A stretch of 64,000 bases of DNA from Rostratula benghalensis (lineage: Eukaryota; Chordata; Aves; Charadriiformes; Rostratulidae). Positions 1 to 12,573 of this stretch are shown piece after piece. The stretch is from NCBI GenBank assembly GCA_013399305.1, contig VXAI01000191.1, positions 1,381,283 through 1,445,282 on the forward strand, in the 5' to 3' direction. The translations under genes were made by a program, and so were the position numbers. A model generated the notes under the pieces. It made no database searches, was not told where the DNA came from, and worked only from the letters and a program-made list of their open reading frames with translations. Each line of letters begins with the position of its first letter. Position 1 is the first letter of the stretch.

Positions 1-260
1 CCCCCCCCGCCCCCTTCCCTCCATGGAGCCCGTTCAGGGGCTTTTCGGAGGTGGGACGAGGTTCTCCTCATTGCCAGGTCAGGGATGAGGAGCCCGAGCG
101 TGGCCGTGCAGAGCCCTCGGGGCAGCCGGAGCTCCCGCACTGCCCTGGAAGGGGGAACCGCGTTCCCCAGTCCCGCATCACCTGAAAGAGTGCAGCGGGG
201 CGGGGGGCGGCGGCGATTACCTACACCGCCAGGTTTTTCGGCTGACAAAGAAGCCGTGCA
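1..260. promoter_or_regulatory. CpG-island edge, possible VSNL1 promoter or first exon
   Basis: The first 260 bases hold roughly twenty CpG dinucleotides, a C-rich run at the very start and a G-rich stretch near 196-215. Everything downstream is AT-rich and CpG-poor, so the boundary is abrupt. In vertebrates this profile marks an unmethylated promoter or first exon. It lies about 38 kb upstream of the VSNL1 initiator exon on the same strand, which would suit a non-coding first exon separated by a long 5'UTR intron. No strong splice donor is visible; the best AG/GT steps, near 50 and 78, are weak. The first exon may therefore lie just before the window, leaving this as the island's shore. The link to VSNL1 is inferred. 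Confidence 0.5.
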
Positions 261-841
261 GATAACAGGATAATTAAAATTGAGATGTGATTACTCACAC
301 GCCTTGGCTGGTTAAGAAAAGGCCAAATGTATGAATAAATTCCATCTCCTTGTACAGAAGATGTTAATGTAACAGATGTGTTTAAGAGATACAGGTACTT
401 CTCCCAATATTTCTGTTAGCAAAATATTTTTAGCAATATCTGGTAGTGCGTGTTTCTGTGGATAAACGTTCTTGTCCTTCAGATAATGGAAAGCTTTGCT
501 TTCAGAGGTACCACCACCTCTTTGTGAAGAAGAAAAAGATGCACATATTTACTAACTGGAGCATGATAAAGAAAAGAATCCTCAAATTCAGAGAAAAATG
601 AGTATGTGAGGAAGCTCGGTCTTTGGTATATTCACTGGCCCTTTCAGAATACATGCTTACTAGTAGTTTGTTTCTATGACACATTTCCAGGCTCATTAGT
701 TTTCACTACTACCCTTTAACTTGACAGAATGCCTTTTTTTTTTTTTTAAAAGAACTCAGGTCATTTAAGAACACCAGTTTACTTGAAAGGTTTTCCAGTA
801 CATTGTTAGAACAGCACTATCTATTTCAGGTTTGTGGACTG

Positions 842-990
842 CGCTCAATTTTAATTAAAACTTTAATTACATTTTGGTTCTCCATTCAAACAAAGCATAA
901 AGTAGCCTCGGCTAATGCTGCTGTCAAGGAAATATAAGGAAACATGTTCTTAATCTTCATTGTGTATTATTCCTGCCTTTTAATTAAAGA
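842..990. promoter_or_regulatory. Cluster of homeodomain-type TAATTA sites
   Basis: Three TTAATTA-type motifs occur within 140 bases, at 851-858, 863-869 and 980-987. The first and third are the perfect palindrome TTAATTAA, and the first two are 12 bases apart start to start. This spacing suits paired homeodomain binding. The background is AT-rich, so chance occurrence is quite possible; there is no other evidence of function. Confidence 0.2.
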
Positions 991-1179
991 CTGAATCCTT
1001 ATCATGTTGGGCTCAAAAGGAATTTAGCCACAAACTTTTCTGGCAAAAAGCTGCAATATATAATCAGTTTTGTAAGTTGCCCTGTCTTTTTGCCTCATTC
1101 AAATGCATACCCCTATGTTGAATTACACCACTGATTTTCCAGTGATTTTTTTGATGTGCCTTGTGTTCTGGAATGTCCA

Positions 1180-1260
1180 GCTATGGACAGCACATCAGCC
1201 GCGTTGTCGAGCGGCGTCTACTTCAGACTGTGACAGCATTACGTAATGTCACCACCGCAG
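1180..1260. promoter_or_regulatory. CpG cluster with near-palindromic bZIP site
   Basis: A compact set of CpGs at about 1199-1217 is followed by a near-palindrome at 1230-1252. Its centre, TTACGTAA at 1239-1246, is a perfect palindrome and matches the PAR-bZIP/NFIL3 and C/EBP-ATF consensus. It is flanked by GTGAC on the left and GTCAC on the right. A local CpG cluster in CpG-poor intronic DNA suggests a protected regulatory element. Occupancy cannot be judged from sequence. Confidence 0.35.
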
Positions 1261-3697
1261 AGCAAACACCAGAGATGTCCCCTTTTCTATCTCCCTGTGT
1301 GCACTCCCCTGGCGTAATATACCAGAAGAGACATAGCTGATATCACACTATGGTACCAGCCAGAAGAAAAAATATACTCTGGCCAGAATGGTAAGGCAAA
1401 GTCTAACTGGGATGCGATGGGATGGACAGGGCAGAGGCAAGCCGAGCTGAGCAGGAGGGTGCTGGTTCAGTTTGCCAAAGTCAGGGTGGCTGTGTAGGAT
1501 GGAAGCAATGCAGCGAGGCTGGCTCTGGTGCCGTTTGGAAAAGGTGTCGCACGTGTCCCAGGGTGTGAGATCCTGCTGACTGCAGTGTCTCCGGCGGTGC
1601 GCTGGGGATCCTGGCAAGCCTTCCAGCCCTGTCCCTCTACAGGACACCAGGAACGGGATGCAGTACTGCGCTCCTGCAGCTCCTGCTCTGCTCTCTGTGT
1701 TGGGATGGTAGAGCCCTCCTGACTTTTCTTTCCATCCGTACTCTCAATATAGCTGCAGGCAGGATCTAGATCTAACAATATACATTCTTTTTCACAAACA
1801 CGTGGATATGATGAACTTTGTTGCGAGACCTTTGTTGTGAGACTACTTTCAAGCCGTGGTTCTGGTTCTGGTTTTCAGTTTGGGAATTGTAATTTTACGT
1901 CTGGCTGCACTGTGAATTCCTGTGTTTTTTTGTGTTATGTCTGTGCCACACGCTCATACTTTAATTATTCAGTTCTGTAAATTTTTGCAGATTCCTGCGG
2001 ATTTCCAGAAGTTTATGCAACTTGGGCAAATAATCCTTTTATTTGTGAATTAAATAGCAATGTAGACTAATTGAAATTAGAGTTAGAAAATTTGAAATAT
2101 CATAGGCAAATTTGTTTTTGAAGTACTGAGAATTGAAACCCTTAATGCTTACCATGAGAAACTGCACTTCTTGTCTGGGTTGTCAAAACATTGTCAGCAC
2201 TGGTCTTCTTGCCTTTGGTAAAACAATATGCATTAAAAACAATGTGGATTGGGGCTAAATACCCTCTGTCATTAGAGTGGGCTAAAGAGAAGCTTGTTTT
2301 GCAGTGCTTTTGACTGGCAATAGATTCTGCACTTTGCATTAATTTTGTCTTACACCAACAGTGAACAGTGACTGTGTGGTCTTCCTGAATTATTTCTCAT
2401 GCCTAATTTTGATTTGGACTTCTCTGTAAAGAATCTAGACCATTTAGTCTCTCCCCATTTTCTTTGGGGGTCCACTTTACCTGCATTTGCATACCTTTTG
2501 CCATTTTCTTTCTTCTTTTGGAGTGTAATTTTGTTTCATGTCTCTGTGTGTGCCTTGATCGAATCTTTGAATCACTTTTCTCGTTACCAATTATCTTCTT
2601 CACTGTTTATTTCCCTTAATCCATGGGAAAGAGCGTGACTTACTGTATGGCTTCCCTACGTGACATCGCTGAAAGCACTGCCTGATACAGGAATACAGCA
2701 GGAGTAGGCAAAGCTGTGAGCATATGTAGTGCTGTAAAATGTAAGGATCCAGATGGGCTCCCATCACTGGGAGGCGCTTTCTTACCTCAGCTCCAACTCT
2801 TGTTTTTATTCATAGAAAGAGACTTTGAATTTTATACTATTGCTCTGAGAGTAATGGCGATAATCCTTTTCAAAGATAATGAAACAGATGATAAAAGGAT
2901 ACTTGTTTGTGGAATACAAAATCTCCAGGTAGTGCTTCAAGTCCATATTGCATTATAAGTTATGATTTAAATTGCTAAGAATATATATGCTTTTTTTTTT
3001 TTCTTCAACTTGTGTCTTAAACTTTATGTAGAAATTATCCACAGGGTCTCTGCTTTCAGGAGAACACATTTAGATATGAATGACCCAAAGGACAGCAATA
3101 CACATGTAGGAAATTAAGGCATATTATTAGAGGTGGTCTCATAGCTGAAAGTTATTTAAAGAAGTAAGTAGTTTCAAGGAGGCAGCTGGAGAAGGAAAAG
3201 ACAGAAATAATTTGATACTCAATTTCACTTATGTGTTTATAAAAATATCAAACAGTTTTTCTTCGTGATTATTCCCCTGAGGAGGGTAAGGAACAGAGTA
3301 TATTTTGTAAAATAACTTGTAAAACCACAGTTAATTGAAATAAAGACTGTTCATTAGGAGTGAGAAGACAAATGCATCTTGTGTTGATCTAAGCATGATG
3401 TATTCTGGATGTTTGATATCAAGAACAAAGGAAGAACTATCACGGATCTTAATGAAGATTTTTTTGCCTGGAACAAACCCCACTAAGTCACATTTTTCAA
3501 TTCCAGACTACAGATTTATCAGACCAAGCTTCCCCAATTTCACTGTTTTGAAAGAGCAAGTTTGATACATTCTTGAGTCTGTCAGCAACTTAAAACTTTT
3601 GAAGTAATGAGAAGCAATAATTTGAGGTAATCAAGTGTCTCTTTTAATAAAATAATTTCCTACTAGGAAGATAAAGAATTTTAAAATCACTCTCTTT

Positions 3698-3850
3698 GTC
3701 ATCACAGAGCCACCTAAACTGATGTCTGAGGAAAAAACAAGCTGTAATGGTGATTTTAGTAGCTTTTACATTAATATATATGAGACACTAAACTTTTTGA
3801 TTAAAATGACCTTTAATCACTTTTGATTTAAAGCTGATTTAACTTTAAAT
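3698..3850 (+). repeat. Diverged local repeat, copy A
   Basis: This segment aligns in the same orientation with 4192-4335 at a nearly constant offset of about 495 bases. Both copies contain AAACAAGC near the start of the best-matching part (3735 and 4230), then a shared CTTTTA, a shared CTAAAC and a shared GAAAAT/TAAAAT block. By eye, ungapped identity over about 90 bases is near 70 percent. It could be an old local duplication of a non-coding element or two copies of an unrecognised ancient transposon. Confidence 0.5.
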
Positions 3851-4191
3851 AATTGATTATTTCAGAAAAGCATTAATGTTTTTATGCAGCTCCACTGTAT
3901 AGTATATGAAATATCAGAAATAATAATAATTCTACCTATTTCTTGTTCTCTTAGACTTTCTCAAAGTTTGTTGATGAAAAGATGTGAAAGCTGAGATGCA
4001 GGAGGATAAGATTTGTAAGTGGCCTAGTAACTTGTGCATTTTATTTTGTCCCACCGAGGTATTCTCATATCATCATTAGGCATAAGAAAATCTTGGAATT
4101 TTGTTTAACTCTCATTGAGTCGAAGCAGCCAGTGTAATAACAACAACCAGTGGGATTACTTGGTTGTTTAAACTTTGGTGAAGAATATACT

Positions 4192-4335
4192 GTCAGCACT
4201 GTACATGTCAAAATGTATACTCAGGTAGAAAACAAGCAGTGACGGTAATTTACAGAACTTTTAGGCTAATAAATAAAAGGCTCTAAACCTTGTGATGAAA
4301 ATTACTTCAATTAGCTTTAACTTGCAGCTAAATAG
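4192..4335 (+). repeat. Diverged local repeat, copy B
   Basis: Partner of the element at 3698-3850. Similarity begins at a GTCA-GCAC block near 4192, is strongest from 4230 to about 4310, and fades after 4335. The AT-rich composition raises the background match rate, but the ungapped run of matches with shared landmarks is well above it. No terminal inverted repeats or poly-A tail mark it as a known transposon class. Confidence 0.5.
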
Positions 4336-7300
4336 GAAGTTGTGTTCTAGAGGTGAAAGCTTTTGCATTCATTCCATAGGGGATAATAATGAGAATTTTA
4401 GCCAAGTGTCAAGCAGAGTCTGTAACATTTGACAGTGACACCTTTACCTAATCTCCTGTTCGTGAGCCTCATTCCTAGTTTTGGGGGAACAAAAATCAGT
4501 CTTGATTTAAAGACCACAGATAACAGAAAAATTATCTCAGTTCTCCGTAAGTTTTTCTAATAGTTAATTACCCCTGGTGTTAAATCATACACCTCGTGTC
4601 TTGGTTCTGGACTTCATTACCAGTTCTCGAGCCAGTCCATCCCTAAAGTAGTTGAAAGGGTTTTAATCTTAAATCCATCAGCTGTTGAGTCAGGTGTGTG
4701 TAAAGTATCTATGGCTTGATTTTAGTATCTAAAAATAATTTCACAAAGACATTATGTTACTGGAAATTGTTATTTTTTTATTAAAAGATTAGTGTTCCAG
4801 TTAGTAAAAAATGTTTTTACTCAAAAATAGATGTTAATTCATTCGCCATGAGATGGAATTAAATGGCAGTGAGGAGAGCTGAATATTATCCTTTTTGTGG
4901 AGAATAACTGTGTATTTAATTAGACTTTATTCAGAATAGAGTCCTCTAAAATTAGAATATCTTGTTTTTAAAAGCTCTTAGAATGCATGTTTCTGCATTC
5001 TCTTATCTGCTATATTTAGAAATACAAAGTAACAGAGGACTCTTAGAAAATGAAATTTGGGATGTTAGGAGTTTGAATTAAAATGTTTTTGGTTTTCTTT
5101 ATAGCAAAGTGAGTAAAAATGATTAAGCCCCTAGCAGTGAAAATAAAATAAGCTTATCTAATGGATAATATTGCAAAAATTTGTTTGTGAAATCGTTGCT
5201 GATATCTAGCACATACCCAGTTGATATCGCTACATTCAGTGTGCTTTCATTACAACAGAACATACACTGCACTTTTTTTAAAGCAGTCATTTCTAATTTT
5301 AAGTGTATATTTTTTTCAAATGATACAAATGAGTATGGACGTTCAGGAGGCGTCTTGAAATACCTGTCTTTAATTGCATAACAGGCTTTCAGTTTGACAA
5401 TGTGGTAGCCTGAAAAGAAATTTTAGTTTGATACATAAAACACTTGATCATACTGACAATTTTTGCAAACCAGAGTTATTTATACAAAAGGACCGTGTCT
5501 TCAAATGACATCTAATGAAGTTTTACTTGTATTTTCCATGTGGTTTTTGGTTTATTTTTTTGCATCTGATTTGGATATGTTAGTACTCTAGTATCTGATC
5601 ACATCAACGACATTGTAAGGTCAAAGGATGATCTGGTAGGTGTTCCAGTGGGCTTGGAATCTGGTCCTTGGAGTCCGTCCTGAACAAGAAAACTTAGAAG
5701 ATTAGCACACTATTGGCCTTGAAATCATAATGTTAGATGTTTTAACTTGTCAAAATTTCATCCTTAAATGAGAAGAGTCAAAGAATCGTGAACTGTTTTT
5801 CCCGTATAAGCACATGCCTTCCATCTTCTGTCAATGAATTTCTGATGATACAACTGTATTACTGAAATGCCAAAGTTTTTAAGAGAAGTATCTACTAAGG
5901 CTCCATTTTCCTCCTCAGGTATGGTAAGTAGATCACAAAGTAGCCTTTATTGTTCTTAATTTAAAAAACCCCTTTGATTAAAAAGCGCTGTCTCTTGCTG
6001 TGGTACATGTTGGGTGAGTGCTTAGCTGTTTCATTCAATGTTTATTTCTGATTTATTTTAATTCTTGTCTGCGGAAATAGGAGGGTTGGAAGGGGTTACA
6101 ATTCTTAGTATTTTTCTCAAGTGTCTGCTGCAAAGAGGTGTGACTGAAACCCAGATCAATAAGTATTATTAGTTTCTACATGGTTTAAGAAGTGAACATC
6201 ACCCATCTGGTCTTCCCACTCTGTTATGTGAGAATGTAATCCTGAAGTGTCAGCAGGTACTAACTCTGCCTCGCACCTTATCTCATCCTTCAGCTTTTAC
6301 TGATCCCTTTTTTCCTCCCTCTCTGGCTCTGCTTCCTCTCCTCTTTGATTCTGCTCCAACAGGCTCCTGTTGCCCAAGAGTCTCCCTCTCCTTGACAGTA
6401 CCTGGCTGTGCATGTTTCACATGTGGTGGATGCTTTCTTTATCTTGCATTTTTACTGTGGGTTTGTGTTTGTTGTTTTTAAACGGTGGGCTTTATAAAAC
6501 AAGGATCTGGCCTTTGCATATATTCTGGAAAGTGCAGCTGTATATTTACAGTTCTTTAAAGGTAAATATTGTTACTAAAGTTTTAACAACATATAGGAGG
6601 TGTTGTAAATGCAACCTGTGGAGAAAGATAAGGTGCACGTTGAGGGATTTTGTGGAGTGACTTTGAACCAATCCATGCCTTACAGCAGCGACTGTGTCCG
6701 TCTCCTCCATGGCTAAATTAGGATACATTTATTCAGCTGTCACTAGATTGTGAATGAAGTATGCTGACCTACTCAAACTCGCCCTAAACCAAGTATGTGA
6801 TGTACCCGCAGCAAGCCAGACGCAGCAGAGGAGCGCTTAGCGTGGCTTATGTGCTCAGGTCTTCACCCTGCCCTTGGGCAGGTTATGTAGCCCACACCAC
6901 ATTTTGCCTTGCCCAGGTGGGGCTGTTTGCAGTGGCAAACCCACACGCTTGAAAACTGGCCCAGGCACACGCTCTGCTCCAGCTGCAGGGGCTGCCATGT
7001 GGATACATCCTAGAAGATGTTGTAAACAGCTGGGTTTGTATCCAAGTATCTCTAGATGGGTATTTTCAAAGAGGGGTCTGTAGGAAGTCACAGTGCAATG
7101 TGAACAGATGTTGACTACAGCTGTGTTCTGTCTGTGTGTCTGTCTGTTCTATCCATCGAATCTTGCTCTTCAGTGTCCTCACTCCCTGTATGCCTACATA
7201 TTGCAAAGCCCAATATGTAGTTTCTTATAATTCTGTGTGGTAGGATTACAGCCTATGTGTTTCTTTTATTTTTTTTTTATCTTCTGGGTTGTGTAATGTT

Positions 7301-10300
7301 GAGATAGGAAGATATAAGAGACTGAAAATGTTATAATAATTTAGCATAACATATTCTTCATTTTTTATTTCTACATGCTGTTATCAATGGTCCTCCTATC
7401 AGAATATGCGTATCATGTGATTCCGTAACATCTATGTTATTAATTAGCTTAATAAAAATCTGTTAATGTGAGCTCTTCAGTCATAGAGCAGTTTGCTTTC
7501 TTTAGACAAGAATGAGCTAGAGAACTGCAATTTAATTGCTATTAATCGTAAGATACATTAGATTTGTACCTCCTTCAAATATTTTTCACTGAATGTAGAT
7601 TTTTTCTTCCCATCATATGCAATTATAAATAAAGGAGAAAAAAATTAACAAGGTTCTGAATTGTTGCGTGAGAAATTAATGGCAAATGTAAAATAGTAAA
7701 GCATATTTCAGTATCAGACAATCCTGTTGTTGCTTTGTATTGCTCTTGTTTTAATTAAAAAATATAATTCTGTACCTTCATTTGCTTCAAATATGTGAAA
7801 AATACCTATGTCCAACTATGGCTTGAGTTTTAGCGGTTGTGTTTTATTTCTTGGTCAGTTGAGGAGGAGACGGAAAGATATTTTCAAAATCCCACTTTCT
7901 TCCATGTAATTTGCAAGGTATTGCAGTATGTGACTCATTTCAGCTGTGTGCATCTCCCTGTTGCCAACAGGAGTGTATTAGAGATGCCCAATAACAATAT
8001 ATCAATGTCAGCTTATCACCAGATAAAAGAAATAGTTCATGAAACGGTCAAGGTTGTTCTGGGATTATATGTAACAGAGATTTCTGGAGATTGTAATTGT
8101 CAGTGTTACCCAGTAAACCCAACCATTTGCTGTAGTAAGCATTCATATACTCAGAAGGGCTTCAACACCAAAGCTGTACAACACAACTAACATATTCCCT
8201 CTGCAACTCTGCATTGTGTCACTCAGAACAGTAATTTATGAGATTTCCAATTCTAGTAAGACCATACATAGCAGCTGGTAGCCATTTCAGTCTTGTACTT
8301 TTGTTTTCCATTGAAAATACAGTCAAGGAATCTGCAGAAATTAGCAGGTTTTCGTTTGTTCTGAATGAGTGAAATTAGTGGTATCACTCTAGACACTTAA
8401 GTAATGAGGTACTCTTCTATAACTTTTGAATCTTGGAGAATAAACAGAAAAATAAGGGATCAAATTCACACAGGTTATATGGGCAAAGTCATCGTGTTTC
8501 AACTGTGCTGTGGCAATTGGCCACAGTGAAAAAATTCAAATTACAGTAAAAGTAACTGAGTTGTGGTTCCACAATGAAAGGAAATGTATGCCATCAGTGG
8601 GCAGTGGCATTAGCAGTGCTGTTGAGAAGCACAGACAATCAGGCAATATTTAGTTGCAGATGAAAGGATGACTTGATGGTGCTTCATTCTCAAAAATTCC
8701 CACAGAGTTGTATGTGAACTGGAAATTTCTGAATCAGTCCCAGCTTGAAGTAGCCAAAGAATGTGACACCGTGCAAATGTAAGGACTCATTCTGTGACCT
8801 GATCCCTCAGATTCCGACTGGAAAAATTGGATCAAGGAGTGGATTTGAACAGTGCAAGGTGCATGCAAGGTACATGCTGAACCACCAAAACACATTTAGC
8901 GGATGTTTACATTTAAAGCCGTGGGAAAATCTGTTGGTTTGAACACACAGAGCTGACTGGAAATGTAGGTGTAAGTGTTCAGCAAGCTCATAGCCTAAAG
9001 GAGATGAAACTCGGGGAAAAGGAGAAGGTGTGATCATGAATCATGTCAGAGATGTAGGCAGGATCAGATCAGCAGTGATTTCAGGGCTGGGGAGAAGACA
9101 TTTTAAATGAATCAAAAAGGAAAGGGGAAGCAAGGAAAAGGAGTAGGATGTCATTTGAAGATGGCAGAAGATCAAGGTGTCAGCATCTAAGAAACTGTGG
9201 GACTGAGGAGTGGAGAACTTCTCACAAAAGAGGCGATTAATTAGAAATGAAAAATTATGAACAATTTTACCAGTTTTTGTGATCTATAGGTATTGTGAGA
9301 AAACTTTGCTGGGAAAAAATTGAGTTGCCAGGAAAAAGTGCATTTGATTATACATCGTGCTGCTGTTTGTCCCTTTCCTCTGAAGTGCTGCTCCCTATGC
9401 AGCAGTAGGCAAGCTGTATCAAACCACTAGGGCGAGAGCATTCACTGAGTTAGGTGCTTAGAGGAAGCCTTCCTGAGATGCCAATAGCTTGCTAGCTGAG
9501 CTGGGATAACTTCCTTTGTACATTTATGTGAGTGAAATGGGCAACAGAGGTAGCTGCTGGAGAAGAAGAGGAACTCAGATGGTTTTAAGTCCCATGCAAA
9601 TAACTCCTAAAAATGACCTGAGAAACATCCCCCGTGCGGGCTCCCTCTGACAGCGAGTTCTGTGTGGGTGCAGGGGAATTTGCTCATCTAGAGGCGTTTG
9701 GGACATGAAACTTAAGTGGAGAGAAGGATTGAAAAATAAAATGTGAAGCATTTGCATAAGATGTTGTATGTTCTCTCATCATATGATTCATTGATCTTAT
9801 GACTGAACTGCTGCTTTTAAAAATCCTGCTTTTCTGCAGTAAAAAGCTGTTAGTTTGGGGCCCTGATTTTGAAGTATTTAAATGACAAGTTGCTCATTGT
9901 TTTGCTTTTGTATTTGTGTGCCATGTAGTTTTTCACTGCTGATGTCAGTTTTGAACAGGATATGACACCTACAGTATTGGCAAATTTATAGAATTTGACA
10001 TTATTTCATTCACATCGTATTACATGATGAAGCAGGAGGCAGAAACATGGCTTGTCCAAAAGCTTTTGGAAAATTGATGGCAAAGCAGAGAATGGCATCC
10101 AAGATCCTGATTCTCATAGTGAATTGTAGGTCAATTGCTGACCAACTGTACTCTGCCTCATCAGAGTGCTATAGTGCTTCCTTTCATGGGGCCAACTCAG
10201 TTTACTCTGCTAATCGGAGAGAGGTTGGGCAAAATCTCAAAAGAACATATTTCTAGTTGTTACAAATCAAGGTGGGAAAATGTTTGGCATTTGTGTAAAT

Positions 10301-12481
10301 TTTCCACTGATAAGCTTTGAGTATTTCAGTCCCATACATCAGTAAAGGCCAAGCGTTGTCCATACCGTTCAGGTGTCATTCCCATATTGAAGGTTGTCTT
10401 CTGCATTTGGCGGTGAGACGAGTAGTATTGGAGCTGCTGGTGTGGTGTCCAGATTTGTGGTTTGAATAGAATGAGAATGCAGACCTAGAAATTTGGATGA
10501 AAGCAGTGTCCCCTTGGACTCTTGGTGTGACACTGGTCTGTCCTGAATGAAATGCGTTGTCTGATTACCCCAGCACCAGGTGATCTATGTTCCTGGCAGC
10601 AGGAGAATGAACGTTGGCACCAGCTTGGGCTGAGCTCTCCATCAAGCCCAACTCAACCTTTCCCAGCTGGGTCAGTATGGTCACTGACTCACATGCATCT
10701 GTTACAAAGGGGAGATTTCCCTGTTGTCTCACTTCCCTGTTACTGTCTATACCTTTGTAGTTTAGCTCACCCAAGTGACTTGTGTTTTTTCTTTTCTGTG
10801 TGAAGGGCCATTGCTGTTTTTTTTTGTGAGCCTGCCTTGCATGTGGCCATTCAGATCCTAGGGTGTACACAAGCCATTAGGCAAGGAGTTGTTTCCAAAA
10901 AAGAGAGAGGTTTTCTTTGGAGGATATAACCCTTTTTGGCAGCAGAACTTTATTATGTCAGATCAAAGTCACTATGAAATCATCCTTTTGTGCAGTAATG
11001 GGACCAGTACAGAGTTGCTATTGTTGTCTGCCTGTCACCTCTTCCTGAGGTTTGTCTTTCCTCTTAGCTCTCTCAGATACTTGCTACAGAGCTAAACAGT
11101 GCAGTTTAGAAATACTGGCTATCCCTATAAATTCTTACAGAAGCAGGTGTTTGTGTGTAGCTAATGAACTAAAAATTTAATAAAACTATTCATGAACTAT
11201 AAGTATTATTACTAAAAGTTGTATAGCTTAAATGATTAGGCCAAGGGCAGTCTAATTTTGTAATATTTATAAAGTGGAAATAAGCAGGTGTTTGCTTCTC
11301 TCAGGGTTGTGTGCTTTTTTCTGCTGAGATCTCAATCGAGTGGTACTGTGATAATAAAGAACCTCTTGGACTAGAACTGATGTGGCTGCGGAGCACGGAT
11401 TGAGCTCTTTTAGCAGATATTGAGGACAAACATGTCTCTGTTATCCCCGAGTTTTAATTACATTAGAATAATCACATCACTACATTACAGTTACATGCAA
11501 TTACTACATCAGTTTTAGTTATCAGTTTAGCCCCGGTCCTTGACATACTATTTCTTTTTAGGTTTTTGCATAATAAAGTGCAGGTATCAGCACTCCACTG
11601 CACAAGAAAATTGCTCATGCACACACAGTTGTCAAAGTAAGATCAAATAAGGTCCCATATCAGTTTCTCATTTGCATTTGGACTTATCCTTTAGAACAAA
11701 GCCAGCAAGTGACCTCTTCACAGTTGTATGCTTTATGGCAGGCTATAAAATGGTAGAGCTCTCCTATAATTGATAACAGAATTCCATTTTAGATAGGCTT
11801 TGTGGCTTTTCTCCTTGGACGTGTGAAGCATTACCTAGAAATCAGTTTGACTGTGAATAAACTGGAACGTGAAGATTTCTCAGTACAGTGCAGGAAACAG
11901 GCATAACCAGTTACATTCTAATCTATGGGTTGTGCTGGAGATTTGGCACCACGGTAAGAGTTGGCAGAAGTGACTGCTATCTGTTTGTGCTTGTTTCAGA
12001 GGGGAATGGGAGTGATACTGTAAAGAATGACACCTGGTAAAAATAGGGTGGTTTTTTTTAAAGTACTAGAGCAGGAAAAAAAACCAAACCAAAACCAACC
12101 ATATTTTATGTGGAATAATCTGGAAGTTGTGTGCACCCTGATTTTCCTTTGAAAAATCTCTATTTCTTTGTCCAGCTGTGGGTGATCTTTACTTCCCATT
12201 TATTATTACGGCAAAAAGAAAAAAATTAAAAGTGGAGCCATTTGAGCACCAATCATGCTGCATATAAGCCAATTCAACTCCATCAGGCTCCAGTAAGTTC
12301 TTATTAAGTGCTGTCAGCCAAGTCCACATTATGAAAGACAAGAGATGAAAATCTGCCATATGTAAGAGTTGGTTGTACAATGTTTTTTTTCCCACATAGC
12401 AAGACTCCAGAGCTCGTACAGCAAACTTCAGCTGGGTGAAAGTGGAATTACTTCAGTCTGGTTGTTTTTCAGCAAAAGAGC

Positions 12482-12573
12482 TTCATGGAATTATGGAGTG
12501 CTAAAGCAGGATTGCCTAGAGCACATTACTCAGGACTGCATCCAGGCAGGTCTTGAAGATCTCCAGGGAAGAT
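12482..12573 (-). mobile_element. CR1 LINE 3' fragment
   Basis: The segment from the AAAGCAGGATTGCC block through the CAGGCAGGTCTTGAAGATC block closely matches the CR1 copy at 48100-48170 in this window. It also carries the characteristic antisense CR1 3'-end wording (a list of phrases diagnostic for avian CR1). It is read on the minus strand, is under 100 bases long, and seems to have lost the sequence between the terminal TCATGGAATT and the AAAGCAGG block. It is an inactive remnant. Confidence 0.7.

Larger units (their letters stand above)
261..12481. other. AT-rich non-coding sequence, putative VSNL1 intron 1, part 1
   Basis: No coding exon, RNA gene or recognisable young transposon was found in this stretch. 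Open frames are short (117 codons at most, 7837-8190) and resemble no known family. Homopolymer runs such as the T tract near 727-745 are the only simple repeats. A palindromic regulatory-type site and a pair of diverged paralogous elements inside it are listed separately. Confidence 0.55.

Noticed and set aside
1172..1195. Possible REST/RE1 site (CAGC then GGACAGCAC)
   Set aside because: The right half-site is present but the left half lacks the ACC and the spacing is two bases short, so it does not match the canonical element.
11943..11968. Second possible REST/RE1-like site (GGCACCACGG)
   Set aside because: Only the central CACC-NN-GG agrees; the flanking CAG and ACAGC parts do not.
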